Assembly: GCA_965214015.1 (NCBI GenBank)
Contig: CBDCAS010000018.1
Location: 106,396 to 170,395 of the forward strand
Reading direction: 5' to 3'
DNA length: 64,000 nt
Origin: CBDCAS01 sp965214015
Lineage (GTDB): Bacteria; Pseudomonadota; Gammaproteobacteria; Coxiellales; Coxiellaceae
The first letter of the stretch is position 1; the number at the start of each line of letters is the position of its first letter. The notes under the pieces were generated by a model. It had not been told where the DNA came from and ran no database searches. It worked only from the letters and a program-made list of their open reading frames with translations. Made by a program: the position numbers and the translations under genes. This document shows, in pieces, positions 1 to 6,855 of this stretch.

Positions 1-165
1 TATCTGCTGTTGTAATAATTGTGTTTGTGCACCTTGTGGTTTTTTAGCTACTGACAAATAACGCCCGATAATCACCTTATTAGCAAAGCTCGCTGATATG
101 CCAAACAAAATAGCAAGGCACAGCAAGCCACTCAAGATGCAACGCTTGAGTTGATCTGTATGCAT
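1..165 (-). CDS. N-terminus of PilL-like secreted protein (runs off the window)
   Basis: An open frame starts at an ATG at 165 and is still open at the window edge (55 residues visible). Residues 1-27 form a signal peptide (basic start, hydrophobic run LLCLAILFGISASFA). The mature start reads KVIIGRYLSVAKKPQGAQ, which resembles the start of PilL-type proteins of genomic-island conjugation systems (GRY-LV-x-x-P-x-x-AQ-x-x-LL-x-Q). The family call rests on this short match only. The gene lies beyond a terminator-like hairpin and a Q-like gene on the same strand, which would suit the first gene of a transfer operon. Confidence 0.4.
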   Translation of the reverse strand, partial: MHTDQLKRCILSGLLCLAILFGISASFANKVIIGRYLSVAKKPQGAQTQLLQQQI

Positions 166-606
166 GGCAATAAACCTCAATTAATTTTTTTGATATAAAA
201 GATTTAAAATAGAGTTTACATGAGAGAAAAAATTACTTCTGAAACGAAAAAGCCCCGAGAGGTTGATTTCATCAGGGCTTTGTTTAAACTTTTTTGAAAT
301 TACATGGAGATGTTACAAAAAAACAAATTAAGAAGCAACTCTTTTTTCAAAAAATTTTATTGTGATCAATTTTTTATTTGAAGTTTCTTGAAGAGCTTGG
401 AAGCGGTTTGAATTTTTTTTAAATTCTTTTAGTGACAATATTTTTTATCACTGAGACTGGTTTTGAAATTTTTTGAAGCTGTTAGAAATTGTTTGAAGCA
501 CTTGGAAACGATTTGAAATTTTTACTTTATTTTAAAATAAAGCAATCAACTTATTTCATGAGCAATTAAAAATAAAATAAAAAAATACCCAAAAAATTAA
601 TTGGCT
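166..606. other. AT-rich intergenic region with imperfect short repeats
   Basis: No convincing gene lies in these 440 bases. The right two thirds are very AT-rich and repeat the theme TTGAAG-x-GCTTGGAA-x-CG-x-TTTGAA-T-run, clearly near 390-420 and again near 493-523, with partial copies between. A terminator-like hairpin sits at 249-281. The region separates two minus-strand genes and could be an untranslated leader or hold binding sites. No function is assigned. Confidence 0.5.
247..281 (-). terminator. Intrinsic terminator or attenuator upstream of the PilL-like gene
   Basis: On the minus strand, AAAGCCC pairs with GGGCTTT around a loop of about 19 nt and is followed by further T residues (TTTTTCG). 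It lies after the Q-like gene and before the PilL-like start, both read in the same direction. It could therefore end the Q-like transcript or act as a leader terminator for the next operon. Confidence 0.6.
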
Positions 607-1005
607 TTAACGGACAGTAATGTATTTTGACAACCAATGCTGCGCATCTTTCAAATACCGAAAGTAAGTACTTCTTGGCAGGAAAGTGTATTGGATCCGC
701 TCCGGAACCTCTTTATCCAGCATGGTGTAATGAATACGGATCACTTTCGCCCATTCAGGCTTGCCTTCCCCATCAGGTTTCTCTGCGGCCAGTTGTTCAA
801 TCAGAGCATTAAGCTCTTCTGCCTGCTCATTGTTGGGCACCAATATTTTAGCCGTGCTCTGAATAATAACAGGACCTTCGGTTTGTAATTGAGCTATCAA
901 AGACTGATTAGAATACCCCAGCCCCATGGTAACGATTTTATGACACCAATGACCCCATTCAGTCAGGCGTTTTTTAGTGGTTAATAAATCAGGGGGATAG
1001 ATCAT
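607..1005 (-). CDS. Phage antiterminator Q-like protein
   Basis: This protein of 132 residues is small, basic and soluble. Its N-terminus carries KRLTEWGHW and LGLGYSNQS-like text, as in the Q-type late antiterminators and related small proteins of phages and integrative elements. The ATG at 1005 was chosen over an upstream one at 1050 because GGAG (1014-1017) sits 8 nt before it. The gene is divergent from an XRE repressor and followed by a terminator-like hairpin and a PilL-like gene. In phages such proteins let RNA polymerase read through terminators. That this one does so for a transfer operon is inference. Confidence 0.4.
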   Translation of the reverse strand: MIYPPDLLTTKKRLTEWGHWCHKIVTMGLGYSNQSLIAQLQTEGPVIIQSTAKILVPNNEQAEELNALIEQLAAEKPDGEGKPEWAKVIRIHYTMLDKEVPERIQYTFLPRSTYFRYLKDAQHWLSKYITVR

Positions 1006-1045
1006 GATAGGGACTCCAAATTCGATATAAAATAGACTTGATATC

Positions 1046-1059
1046 GACATAATTATGTC
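1046..1059. promoter_or_regulatory. Perfect 14-bp palindrome, candidate repressor operator
   Basis: GACATAATTATGTC reads identically on both strands and sits in the 105-bp gap between the divergent Q-like gene and XRE repressor. Position and symmetry are those of an operator bound by a dimeric HTH repressor that controls both directions. No second copy was noticed nearby. Confidence 0.55.
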
Positions 1060-1110
1060 TTACACTAAGCTTGCAGTCAATATTGAGACAACAACAGAGT
1101 GAGTAAAACG

Positions 1111-1638
1111 ATGAAAAAAAATCATGCGCTCGGTGCAAGAATCAAGGCTGCTATGAAAGCAGCACGCTTTAAAACTGCAAAAGAATTTTGTGAGCAATAC
1201 AGTATTCCTTATTTGACCTTTGCGCAGCATACTCAAGGACGTCGTCATCCGACGCAAGATTTTTTAAAACTTTATAGCAAAGCATTTGGGGTAACCATAC
1301 AATGGCTAAAAACCGGCGAAGGTAATCCATTATCTACTGCTAAACCCTTTGCTAAGACGACCAAGATACTCAAACTCTCAGCAGAAGAAATTAATAAACG
1401 TTTGCAGATCGATCAACTCTTACATGCTGCATTGGATACTGAACTTTTAGCAGAAATTGTTAAACAACTATTAGTTCAAAATAATCGAGTAAAGGCCAAA
1501 GAGGCAGAACTCGTGGCAAAAGCTACCGCATTTATTTATAACGATATTGCAACATTACAAGAAAGCCAAGAGATCAAAATTAAAATGATAAAAATTGCTG
1601 TAAACACTTTTTTAAGACAAATTAAGATAAAAGATTAA
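1111..1638 (+). CDS. XRE-family HTH transcriptional repressor
   Basis: This protein of 175 residues has an N-terminal helix-turn-helix of the phage-repressor type (about residues 8-65: ARIKAAMKAARF, AKEFCEQYSIPYLTFAQH, GRRHPTQDFLKLYSKAFGV, then WLKTGEGNP). A helical, charged C-terminal half probably dimerises. The ATG at 1111 is preferred because GAGTGAG lies about 7 nt upstream; a GTG at 1099 would add four residues. It is transcribed away from the Q-like gene, with a palindrome between them, like a lysogeny or ICE control switch. The reading frame runs on, after its stop, into a phosphotransferase remnant. Confidence 0.75.
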   Translation: MKKNHALGARIKAAMKAARFKTAKEFCEQYSIPYLTFAQHTQGRRHPTQDFLKLYSKAFGVTIQWLKTGEGNPLSTAKPFAKTTKILKLSAEEINKRLQIDQLLHAALDTELLAEIVKQLLVQNNRVKAKEAELVAKATAFIYNDIATLQESQEIKIKMIKIAVNTFLRQIKIKD

Positions 1639-1947
1639 AAAGGCCGTTATGAGGTGGTTGCTGTACTAGATTGGGAATTTTCTTTCTCAGGGTCGTATTT
1701 ATTAGATATGGGGATATTTTTGCGCTACAGTCATAAATTACCTAAACTTTATGAAGCCTATTTTATTAAGGGCCTTATTTCAGAAGGTCACTCTCTGCCA
1801 AAGCATTGGAAAAAATCGGCAAAATTAATGGATATACTCTGTTTGTTAAGCCTACTTGATCAAAATTCTAAAAAAGAGCAACCCAATGTAACTACTGATG
1901 TTGTCTCACTGATCCAAAATACTCAGAACCACTGGCATTTGTATTAG
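1639..1947 (+). pseudogene. C-terminal remnant of an APH-family phosphotransferase
   Basis: The text GRYEVVAVLDWEFSFSGS followed by LLDMGIFLRY is the conserved metal-binding segment (IDWE-x-x-x-G-x-P-x-x-D) and following helix of aminoglycoside phosphotransferase (APH) family kinases. Only the last 100 or so residues exist. The N-lobe and the catalytic H-x-D-x-x-x-x-N loop are absent upstream. The match starts directly after the stop codon of the XRE gene in the same frame, so a recombination junction probably lies at about 1639. A GTG at 1654 could start a short protein, but it would not be an active kinase. Confidence 0.7.
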
Positions 1948-2052
1948 TAGTAGAGTATCTACCCTATACAAAGGCAACTGTATCAAACCAATAGGTTATT
2001 AGCGCAAGCTATCATGATCTGTCATTCAAACTTTCTCCAACTGTCAATAAAA

Positions 2053-2589
2053 CACGAGTTTCGCATTTGCCTAAGTTTCACTCAATAAACACTGCATCCG
2101 GATAGAAATTGCTTGTTTAATTACTCGCCAGTTTTGTTCGTAAAAAGTTAACTTTTCCAAACATCGTCGTCGATGCTGACTAAACCAAGCAGCAATTGCT
2201 AAGCCAATATGATTTCTCTGCGCTCGACCATTTCGGGCCTGACAACGCTCAATACCACAGGTTTGCTTTAATTCACGGTGATAGACTTCCACTGACCAGC
2301 GTGCTTTTATGATGGTTGCCACTTGATCGCGTGTTGGCGATTCCAGGTTGGTGGCAATGTAATCCGTGCGCCTATTACTTGCGACAAACCGAAATACCCA
2401 AACCCATCCATAACCCCGCAGATGCACCTTTAATCCTTCATCGGGAATATCCAAGTCGGCTAGCGAATACTGCTCGCCTGCAAAAACGTTTTGTAAATTT
2501 CTTTTGTGCACTTATGCTTCGACATCCTTGCCCAACCCTCAAATGAAAATTGCAAGATTATCTCAATTTACGCAAATGCGAAACTCGTG
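2053..2589 (-). mobile_element. Internally deleted IS with intact ends and target duplication
   Basis: The ends are perfect 18-bp inverted repeats (left CACGAGTTTCGCATTTGC at 2053-2070, mirror at 2572-2589). The element is flanked on both sides by TAAAA (2048-2052 and 2590-2594), a 5-bp target duplication. It belongs to the same family as the 1067-bp element at 34044-35110, whose ends start CAGGAGTTTCGCA. At about 537 bp it has lost roughly half its length, all from the transposase gene, so it could move only if an enzyme is supplied in trans. Confidence 0.9.
2071..2525 (-). pseudogene. Deleted DDE transposase (IS4/IS701-like)
   Basis: The gene starts intact at ATG 2525 (MSKHKCTKEIYKTFLQASS) and hits a TAG after about 21 residues. 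It then resumes in another frame with SLADLDIPDEG, RGYGWVWVFRFVA, ATIIKARWSVEVYHRELKQTCG and the C-terminus. Against the full copy at 34066-35067, about 200 residues of the middle are missing, including the first two catalytic aspartates. The glutamate region (YHRELKQ) remains. It encodes no active enzyme. Confidence 0.85.
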
Positions 2590-2693
2590 TAAAAAAGAAA
2601 CCGCTGTTTAAATTATAGCTATTTGTTTCAATTATAGACACAGGTATACTTGCCTATGAGCAGACATCAGATCGGCCTAAAGAGAATTTTGTA

Positions 2694-4079
2694 ATGAATA
2701 AAAACAGACAGAATAAAGTACTTTTCACCGTATGCTTAGGCTTTTTTATGGTGATTCTTGATGCCACCATAGTCAACGTTGCCTTACCCTCCATAGCCCG
2801 CGGTTTCAATAGCAATACCTCTGATCTGCAATGGATTATGGTGGGCTATACATTGAGCTTCGCGAGCCTACTATTACTCGCAGGCCATCTTACAGACCGT
2901 ATCGGTGCAAAACAAACTCTAACAATGGGCCTTATTGGATTCTTGATCACCTCACTTGCCTGTGGCCTTGCACCCAATATACTGACCTTGACACTCTTTC
3001 GCATACTGCAAGGAGCCAGTGCTACCGCACTCATTCCTGCTTCACTGAGCCTGATCAATGCTACCTTTTTAGAGGCCAAACAACGCGCTAAAGCAATTGG
3101 CCTTTGGGGAAGCATGGGAGGGATTGCAGCAGCAAGTGGCCCTATGATTGGCGCGCTGCTTACCGCAGCATTGAGTTGGCGTGCTGTATTTTTAGTCAAT
3201 GTGCCCATCGCATTGTTTGCAGCCCTGCTCCTCCATTATACGATAGACACCACACAACGCACTCCCCAAACAATGGCTCTAGATTGGCTTGGACAATTAC
3301 TGGCCGTTAGTTTTGTTTTTTTTCTGGCACTGATACTCATCGAGTTTGGCAGAATGGGTTGGGATTCATTAATGATAAAGCTCTCTTCCATCGTAACTGT
3401 CTTAAGTCTTTTACTGTTTATTATCGTGGAAAAAAGAGTAAAACACCCGCTCATTCCTCTCACTTTTTTCAAATCAAATTCTTTTTCAGTGTCTATAGTG
3501 ACAGGTCTTATCATTAATTGTGGGCTGTATGGAATGCTTTTCTTATTGCCACTCTATTTTAGTAAAGTCAGACATTACACCGTTACACAAATAGGCTTTG
3601 CTGTGCTTCCACTGCTTGTCCTTGTTGCCATAGCTTCTTACTTTTCAGGAAAAACCATTGGGCACTCTGGCCCACGTAAGGCTATTTTAATCGGGCTTAT
3701 GGTAGGTGCCCTCGGTTTCTTAAGTCTCTACCTTGTCACCAAAGGCGCGCTTCCTTATTATTGGTTAATAACACCTTTAGCGGCCATTGGTTTTGGAGTT
3801 GCTTTTACAATGCCAGCAGCGACTTATAGTGCCATTCATAGTGTCTCAGAACAATGTGCTGGGATTGCCTCTAGCACATTCACGACAGGACGCCAAATGG
3901 GTAGTTTACTAGGTGTTGCTGTTTTTGGTTCCATTGCTGCTAGTAAAACATCGTTCTTGGAAGGATTCCAAATGACTTTGCTCATCGCCGCTATTCTTTT
4001 TAGCATTGGATTCATGCTTAATGTCTTGCTAAAGAACTTTTTAAAGCAAATTGTAAACACACCAAGATCACTGCAATAA
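2694..4079 (+). CDS. MFS drug efflux transporter, DHA2 (EmrB/QacA) type
   Basis: This 461-residue inner-membrane protein has about 14 hydrophobic helices. Helix 1 carries the DHA2 signature LDATIVNVALP. Motif A-like GHLTDRIGAKQTL follows helix 2, and a motif C-like run (GGIAAASGPMIGALL) lies in helix 5. Such proteins exchange protons for drugs or other small amphipaths; the substrate cannot be read from the sequence. Its last 62 bases overlap the 3' end of another MFS gene on the opposite strand. No membrane-fusion partner is adjacent. Confidence 0.88.
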   Translation: MNKNRQNKVLFTVCLGFFMVILDATIVNVALPSIARGFNSNTSDLQWIMVGYTLSFASLLLLAGHLTDRIGAKQTLTMGLIGFLITSLACGLAPNILTLTLFRILQGASATALIPASLSLINATFLEAKQRAKAIGLWGSMGGIAAASGPMIGALLTAALSWRAVFLVNVPIALFAALLLHYTIDTTQRTPQTMALDWLGQLLAVSFVFFLALILIEFGRMGWDSLMIKLSSIVTVLSLLLFIIVEKRVKHPLIPLTFFKSNSFSVSIVTGLIINCGLYGMLFLLPLYFSKVRHYTVTQIGFAVLPLLVLVAIASYFSGKTIGHSGPRKAILIGLMVGALGFLSLYLVTKGALPYYWLITPLAAIGFGVAFTMPAATYSAIHSVSEQCAGIASSTFTTGRQMGSLLGVAVFGSIAASKTSFLEGFQMTLLIAAILFSIGFMLNVLLKNFLKQIVNTPRSLQ

Positions 4080-5208
4080 TAAAAAAAAGAGTCATGACTA
4101 TAACCCAAGAACTTAATGATGAATGAGGCAAATAACCTAAAATAATCACACTCATCATGGCAGAACCCATATTAATGAATGACATCATACTTGAGGCACT
4201 TGCCTTATCTTCTATGGCATTAGAAGCAAAATAAGACGCTGAGGGAAACAACAGTCCACTAAATAAGTAAAGCCATGCAGTAGTTATAAAAAACCAGAAT
4301 ACATTGGAATGCGCAACCATTGCAATAAAAATAAGAGAGATCAAACCAGGAATTATTAATATAAATCCCAACAGCAAAAGGTACTTCACACTGTATTTTT
4401 TCATCAAAAAGGCACTTAATAAACCACTTCCGAGCATCCCCACCATATTGATCATATTCCAATAGCCATACTGGCTCGGTGATACATGTAAGGTATTTTG
4501 TGTATAGAGAGGAGCTGCTACCGAATAACCATATGAAAAAGCTGATACCATACCCACAGTCAGTGAAAAAACAAGAAGCTGAGTGCTTTTGAGTGCCTGC
4601 CAATACCTCGCTAAAATCACACATGGATGAAGCGATATTGGTTTACGTAAGGTTTCTTTAAATTGTCCTGTAAGCCATAACATGAGAATACCATGGGCTA
4701 ACAATATCCAAAAACAGTCTTGCCAGTGCAGATACTGTGTCACTAATCCTCCTATGGTCACTGCTAAACCAATCCCCACAGTAAATGAAATGACAGTCCA
4801 TGATAATGCCTGCTTGATTTGAGCCACTGGTAATGACTCATTAATGAGCATTAAAGTGCAAGATAAACCACTGGCAGCACCCAACGCAGTCAGGAAGCGA
4901 CCAACCAATAATAAAAAATAATGAGGTAATATAGTGGTAATGAGACATAATATTATTCCACTAAGATTGATAACTAAACCACTTCGTAATGCTACTAATC
5001 GACCAAATCGATTCGCAATAGGCCCATACAGTAACTGGCCCATGACATACCCTAATAGGAATAAAGACACAATCCATTCTAAAGCTCCTTGTGATAAGGA
5101 ATAATCCCGCTGAATATTAGGCAAAGCTGGTGTAATCATTGCTGCGGAAGCAGAAGCAATCCCTATGTAGCTTAATAATAAGGCGATTTTTAATCTACTG
5201 TAGGTCAT
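4018..5208 (-). CDS. MFS transporter, DHA1 type
   Basis: This protein of about 396 residues has about 12 transmembrane helices. SASAAMITPALPNIQ in helix 1 and GQLLYGPIANRFGRLVALR between helices 2 and 3 are the MFS motif A arrangement of 12-helix drug:proton antiporters (Bcr/CflA-like). The start at 5208 (MTYSRLK) is preferred over 5286 because GGAATGATAAA precedes it and the helix then starts at once. Substrate unknown. It converges on the DHA2 pump and overlaps it tail to tail by 62 bp. Confidence 0.85.
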   Translation of the reverse strand: MTYSRLKIALLLSYIGIASASAAMITPALPNIQRDYSLSQGALEWIVSLFLLGYVMGQLLYGPIANRFGRLVALRSGLVINLSGIILCLITTILPHYFLLLVGRFLTALGAASGLSCTLMLINESLPVAQIKQALSWTVISFTVGIGLAVTIGGLVTQYLHWQDCFWILLAHGILMLWLTGQFKETLRKPISLHPCVILARYWQALKSTQLLVFSLTVGMVSAFSYGYSVAAPLYTQNTLHVSPSQYGYWNMINMVGMLGSGLLSAFLMKKYSVKYLLLLGFILIIPGLISLIFIAMVAHSNVFWFFITTAWLYLFSGLLFPSASYFASNAIEDKASASSMMSFINMGSAMMSVIILGYLPHSSLSSWVIVMTLFFIIAVILVCLQFALKSSLARH

Positions 5209-5518
5209 TTTATCATTCCATATTCTATAGAAGTGATCAGTTAAATATAGGCTATGTTTGACCATGATTAAAATACTTTTTTGCATTGATATGAAACTAT
5301 CTGTTTTCTTACTGAGAGTCCCTAAGTAAAACTAGAGAACCGCTGCTTTATCTATGAAAGCTGTCAAAGCAAAAGTATTCTTACCAGAATATGGGTGTTA
5401 AAATAACTATGAATCATGCTGTTGCTCAAGTCTATCTGCAATCCAAAATTAAATCAGATCCTAGTGAGTAGTATCCATTCTATGCACTGCACGCCGTTAT
5501 TCTCTCACATTTAAAAAG
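5209..5518. other. Intergenic region, nothing recognised
   Basis: About 310 bases lie between the DHA1 transporter start and the end of the FosA-like gene. It presumably contains the transporter promoter (minus strand). No gene, repeat or clear hairpin was recognised. Confidence 0.4.
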
Positions 5519-5953
5519 TTATACACCGTTCAGAGCCTCTTTATTCAGTTTCATACCTGGATAAGGGTTTTCAAGCATATATTGCAGTCTATTTTTTAAA
5601 TTAGAGGCATGAATTTCTAACTTATTATAATCTGGATCTAAAATATAAAGTGAGGCTCCTTCGCTCTTATTGTCTTTCCATAGTGGAATCTGTTTAGCCA
5701 CAATAATTTTTTTTAACGATTCAAACTCCTTAGCGTCAACACTCAAAGCAAAATGGGTGTATTCTGGCATAGGTTGCGTTTTTGTCTTTCTATCAAAGCT
5801 TAAACATAGCCATAAATTATTTATTAATAAATAAGCACCTGTATGCCAATGTGCGATCAAAGTAAAACCCAATATATTGACATAAAATTCAATCGCATCC
5901 TCTAAATTTGAAGTAGCAAATGTCACATGATTCATTCCATTCACTTTTGGCAT
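5519..5953 (-). CDS. fosA: FosA-like fosfomycin-modifying metalloenzyme (VOC family)
   Basis: This 144-residue VOC/glyoxalase-fold protein is close in length to FosA (about 135-141). It has the FosA text in order: GMNHVTFATSNLEDAIEFY (first metal His), GAYLLINNLWLCLS, YTHFALSV (second metal His), WKDNKSEGASLYILDPD (potassium and phosphonate loop), KLEIHASNLKNRL (metal Glu, then the Arg that contacts fosfomycin) and NPYPGMKL. FosA adds glutathione to the oxirane of fosfomycin with Mn2+ and K+. The retained FosA-specific residues favour this over a generic glyoxalase. The native substrate in this host may differ. Confidence 0.75.
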   Translation of the reverse strand: MPKVNGMNHVTFATSNLEDAIEFYVNILGFTLIAHWHTGAYLLINNLWLCLSFDRKTKTQPMPEYTHFALSVDAKEFESLKKIIVAKQIPLWKDNKSEGASLYILDPDYNKLEIHASNLKNRLQYMLENPYPGMKLNKEALNGV

Positions 5954-6171
5954 AATGATTCGTTCCTAAGGTTTTTCTTTGAAAAGACTCTGTTACCGTC
6001 AATTGACTGAAGCATTTTAATGGCCTGGCAAAATAGCTCTTAAACCCTATTTTAAAGCATATCATCTTAGGGGAAAAGCCATGAAAAATACAGCCACATT
6101 CAATAACCTCTGTCTTTTTTCTTATTTTTCGTCTATGATCAGGTTCTTTACAAACAGAAAGGACTCTTTTT

Positions 6172-6405
6172 ATGGCAACCTCAACAGCACTGAACCGATC
6201 CAAAGTGAAATTGAAAAAACTACACAAGGAAGTCAAGGCTACTGAACGGCGGATCAAACAACTCTCTAAAAAATCAGAATTAGCAAAGAAAAAAGTCACC
6301 AAAAAAACCAAGAAATCTGCTAAAAAGAAAGCCTCTACTCAGAAAAAGCGAGTGATAAAGCGTAAAACCAAAGCAACTCACTCTGCCAAACCCTCTCAAG
6401 CTTAA
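6172..6405 (+). CDS. Lysine-rich histone H1-like small protein
   Basis: This protein of 77 residues is almost entirely Lys, Ala, Ser and Thr. After a short coiled-coil-like start (VKLKKLHKEVKATERRIKQL), it becomes a run of KK-T-KK and KKAS repeats and ends in SAKPSQA. This composition is typical of bacterial H1-like, DNA-condensing proteins. The ATG at 6172 has an AAAGGA ribosome site about 9 nt upstream. A second frame from ATG 6080, with a strong AGGGG site, overlaps its start, so a short upstream reading frame may influence translation. The function is inferred from composition only. Confidence 0.6.
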   Translation: MATSTALNRSKVKLKKLHKEVKATERRIKQLSKKSELAKKKVTKKTKKSAKKKASTQKKRVIKRKTKATHSAKPSQA

Positions 6406-6425
6406 CTCACTGAGATATCTGCTCA

Positions 6426-6463
6426 AGAAGTACCGGCCCATAGAACTGTGGACCGATACTTCT
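6426..6463 (+). terminator. Hairpin after the histone-like gene
   Basis: AGAAGTA pairs with TACTTCT, extended by CCGG/CCG and CCA/TGG pairs towards a loop of about 6 nt. It starts about 20 nt after the histone-like stop codon. Only a weak T-rich tail follows, so it may be a terminator or a 3'-protecting stem. Confidence 0.45.
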
Positions 6464-6545
6464 CCTTTAAGGCAGGCGGTGGTGATTTTACTTAAATAAA
6501 TCAATATTAACAACAGAGTTATGGCAATCTACAGATTCTATACCT

Positions 6546-6794
6546 TCAAGGAAAAAGTTTGCTTTTTATCTCTAGCAGTTGATTTAAAATCCGTTGCAGT
6601 GCCTTTTGTATTTCAATACAAGCGTCCCAAATATAAGTGATATCGAACGATTGTCCCAACGCCAGTAAAGCCTGCTCCACCAGTTCTTCTAGCTCTGGAA
6701 GTCTTACACAGCTTACAGTCTCTAAAGTATGTATCAGTTGATCGCGATAGCGCGTTAGATCTTGTGATTGCTCTGCGGCTACTATTTCAGACAA
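6546..6794 (-). CDS. Small hypothetical protein, all-helical
   Basis: This 82-residue protein is not recognised. It is predicted all-helical and acidic in the middle (LPELEELVEQALLALGQ), with a C-terminal amphipathic helix (IQKALQRILNQLLEIKSKLF). No signal peptide or membrane segment is present. It stands alone between the histone-like gene and an IS, whose insertion point is about 60 bp upstream of its start and may have removed its promoter. Confidence 0.4.
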   Translation of the reverse strand: MSEIVAAEQSQDLTRYRDQLIHTLETVSCVRLPELEELVEQALLALGQSFDITYIWDACIEIQKALQRILNQLLEIKSKLFP

Positions 6795-6855
6795 AATCCT
6801 ATTCAGCCAATTTTTGCATCGCTATGTATTTATTAATGTATGGTTTTGTCAGTTT

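Noticed and set aside
285..560. CRISPR array
   Set aside because: Repeats are imperfect, unevenly spaced and AT-rich; no regular spacers and no cas genes.
3104..3514. Several open frames of 60-120 codons opposite or within the MFS gene
   Set aside because: They lie entirely inside a well-supported transporter gene in other frames and have no recognisable motifs or ribosome sites.
6172..6405. Ribosomal protein or translation factor
   Set aside because: The lysine-alanine-threonine composition lacks any ribosomal protein pattern; histone H1-like is a better description.
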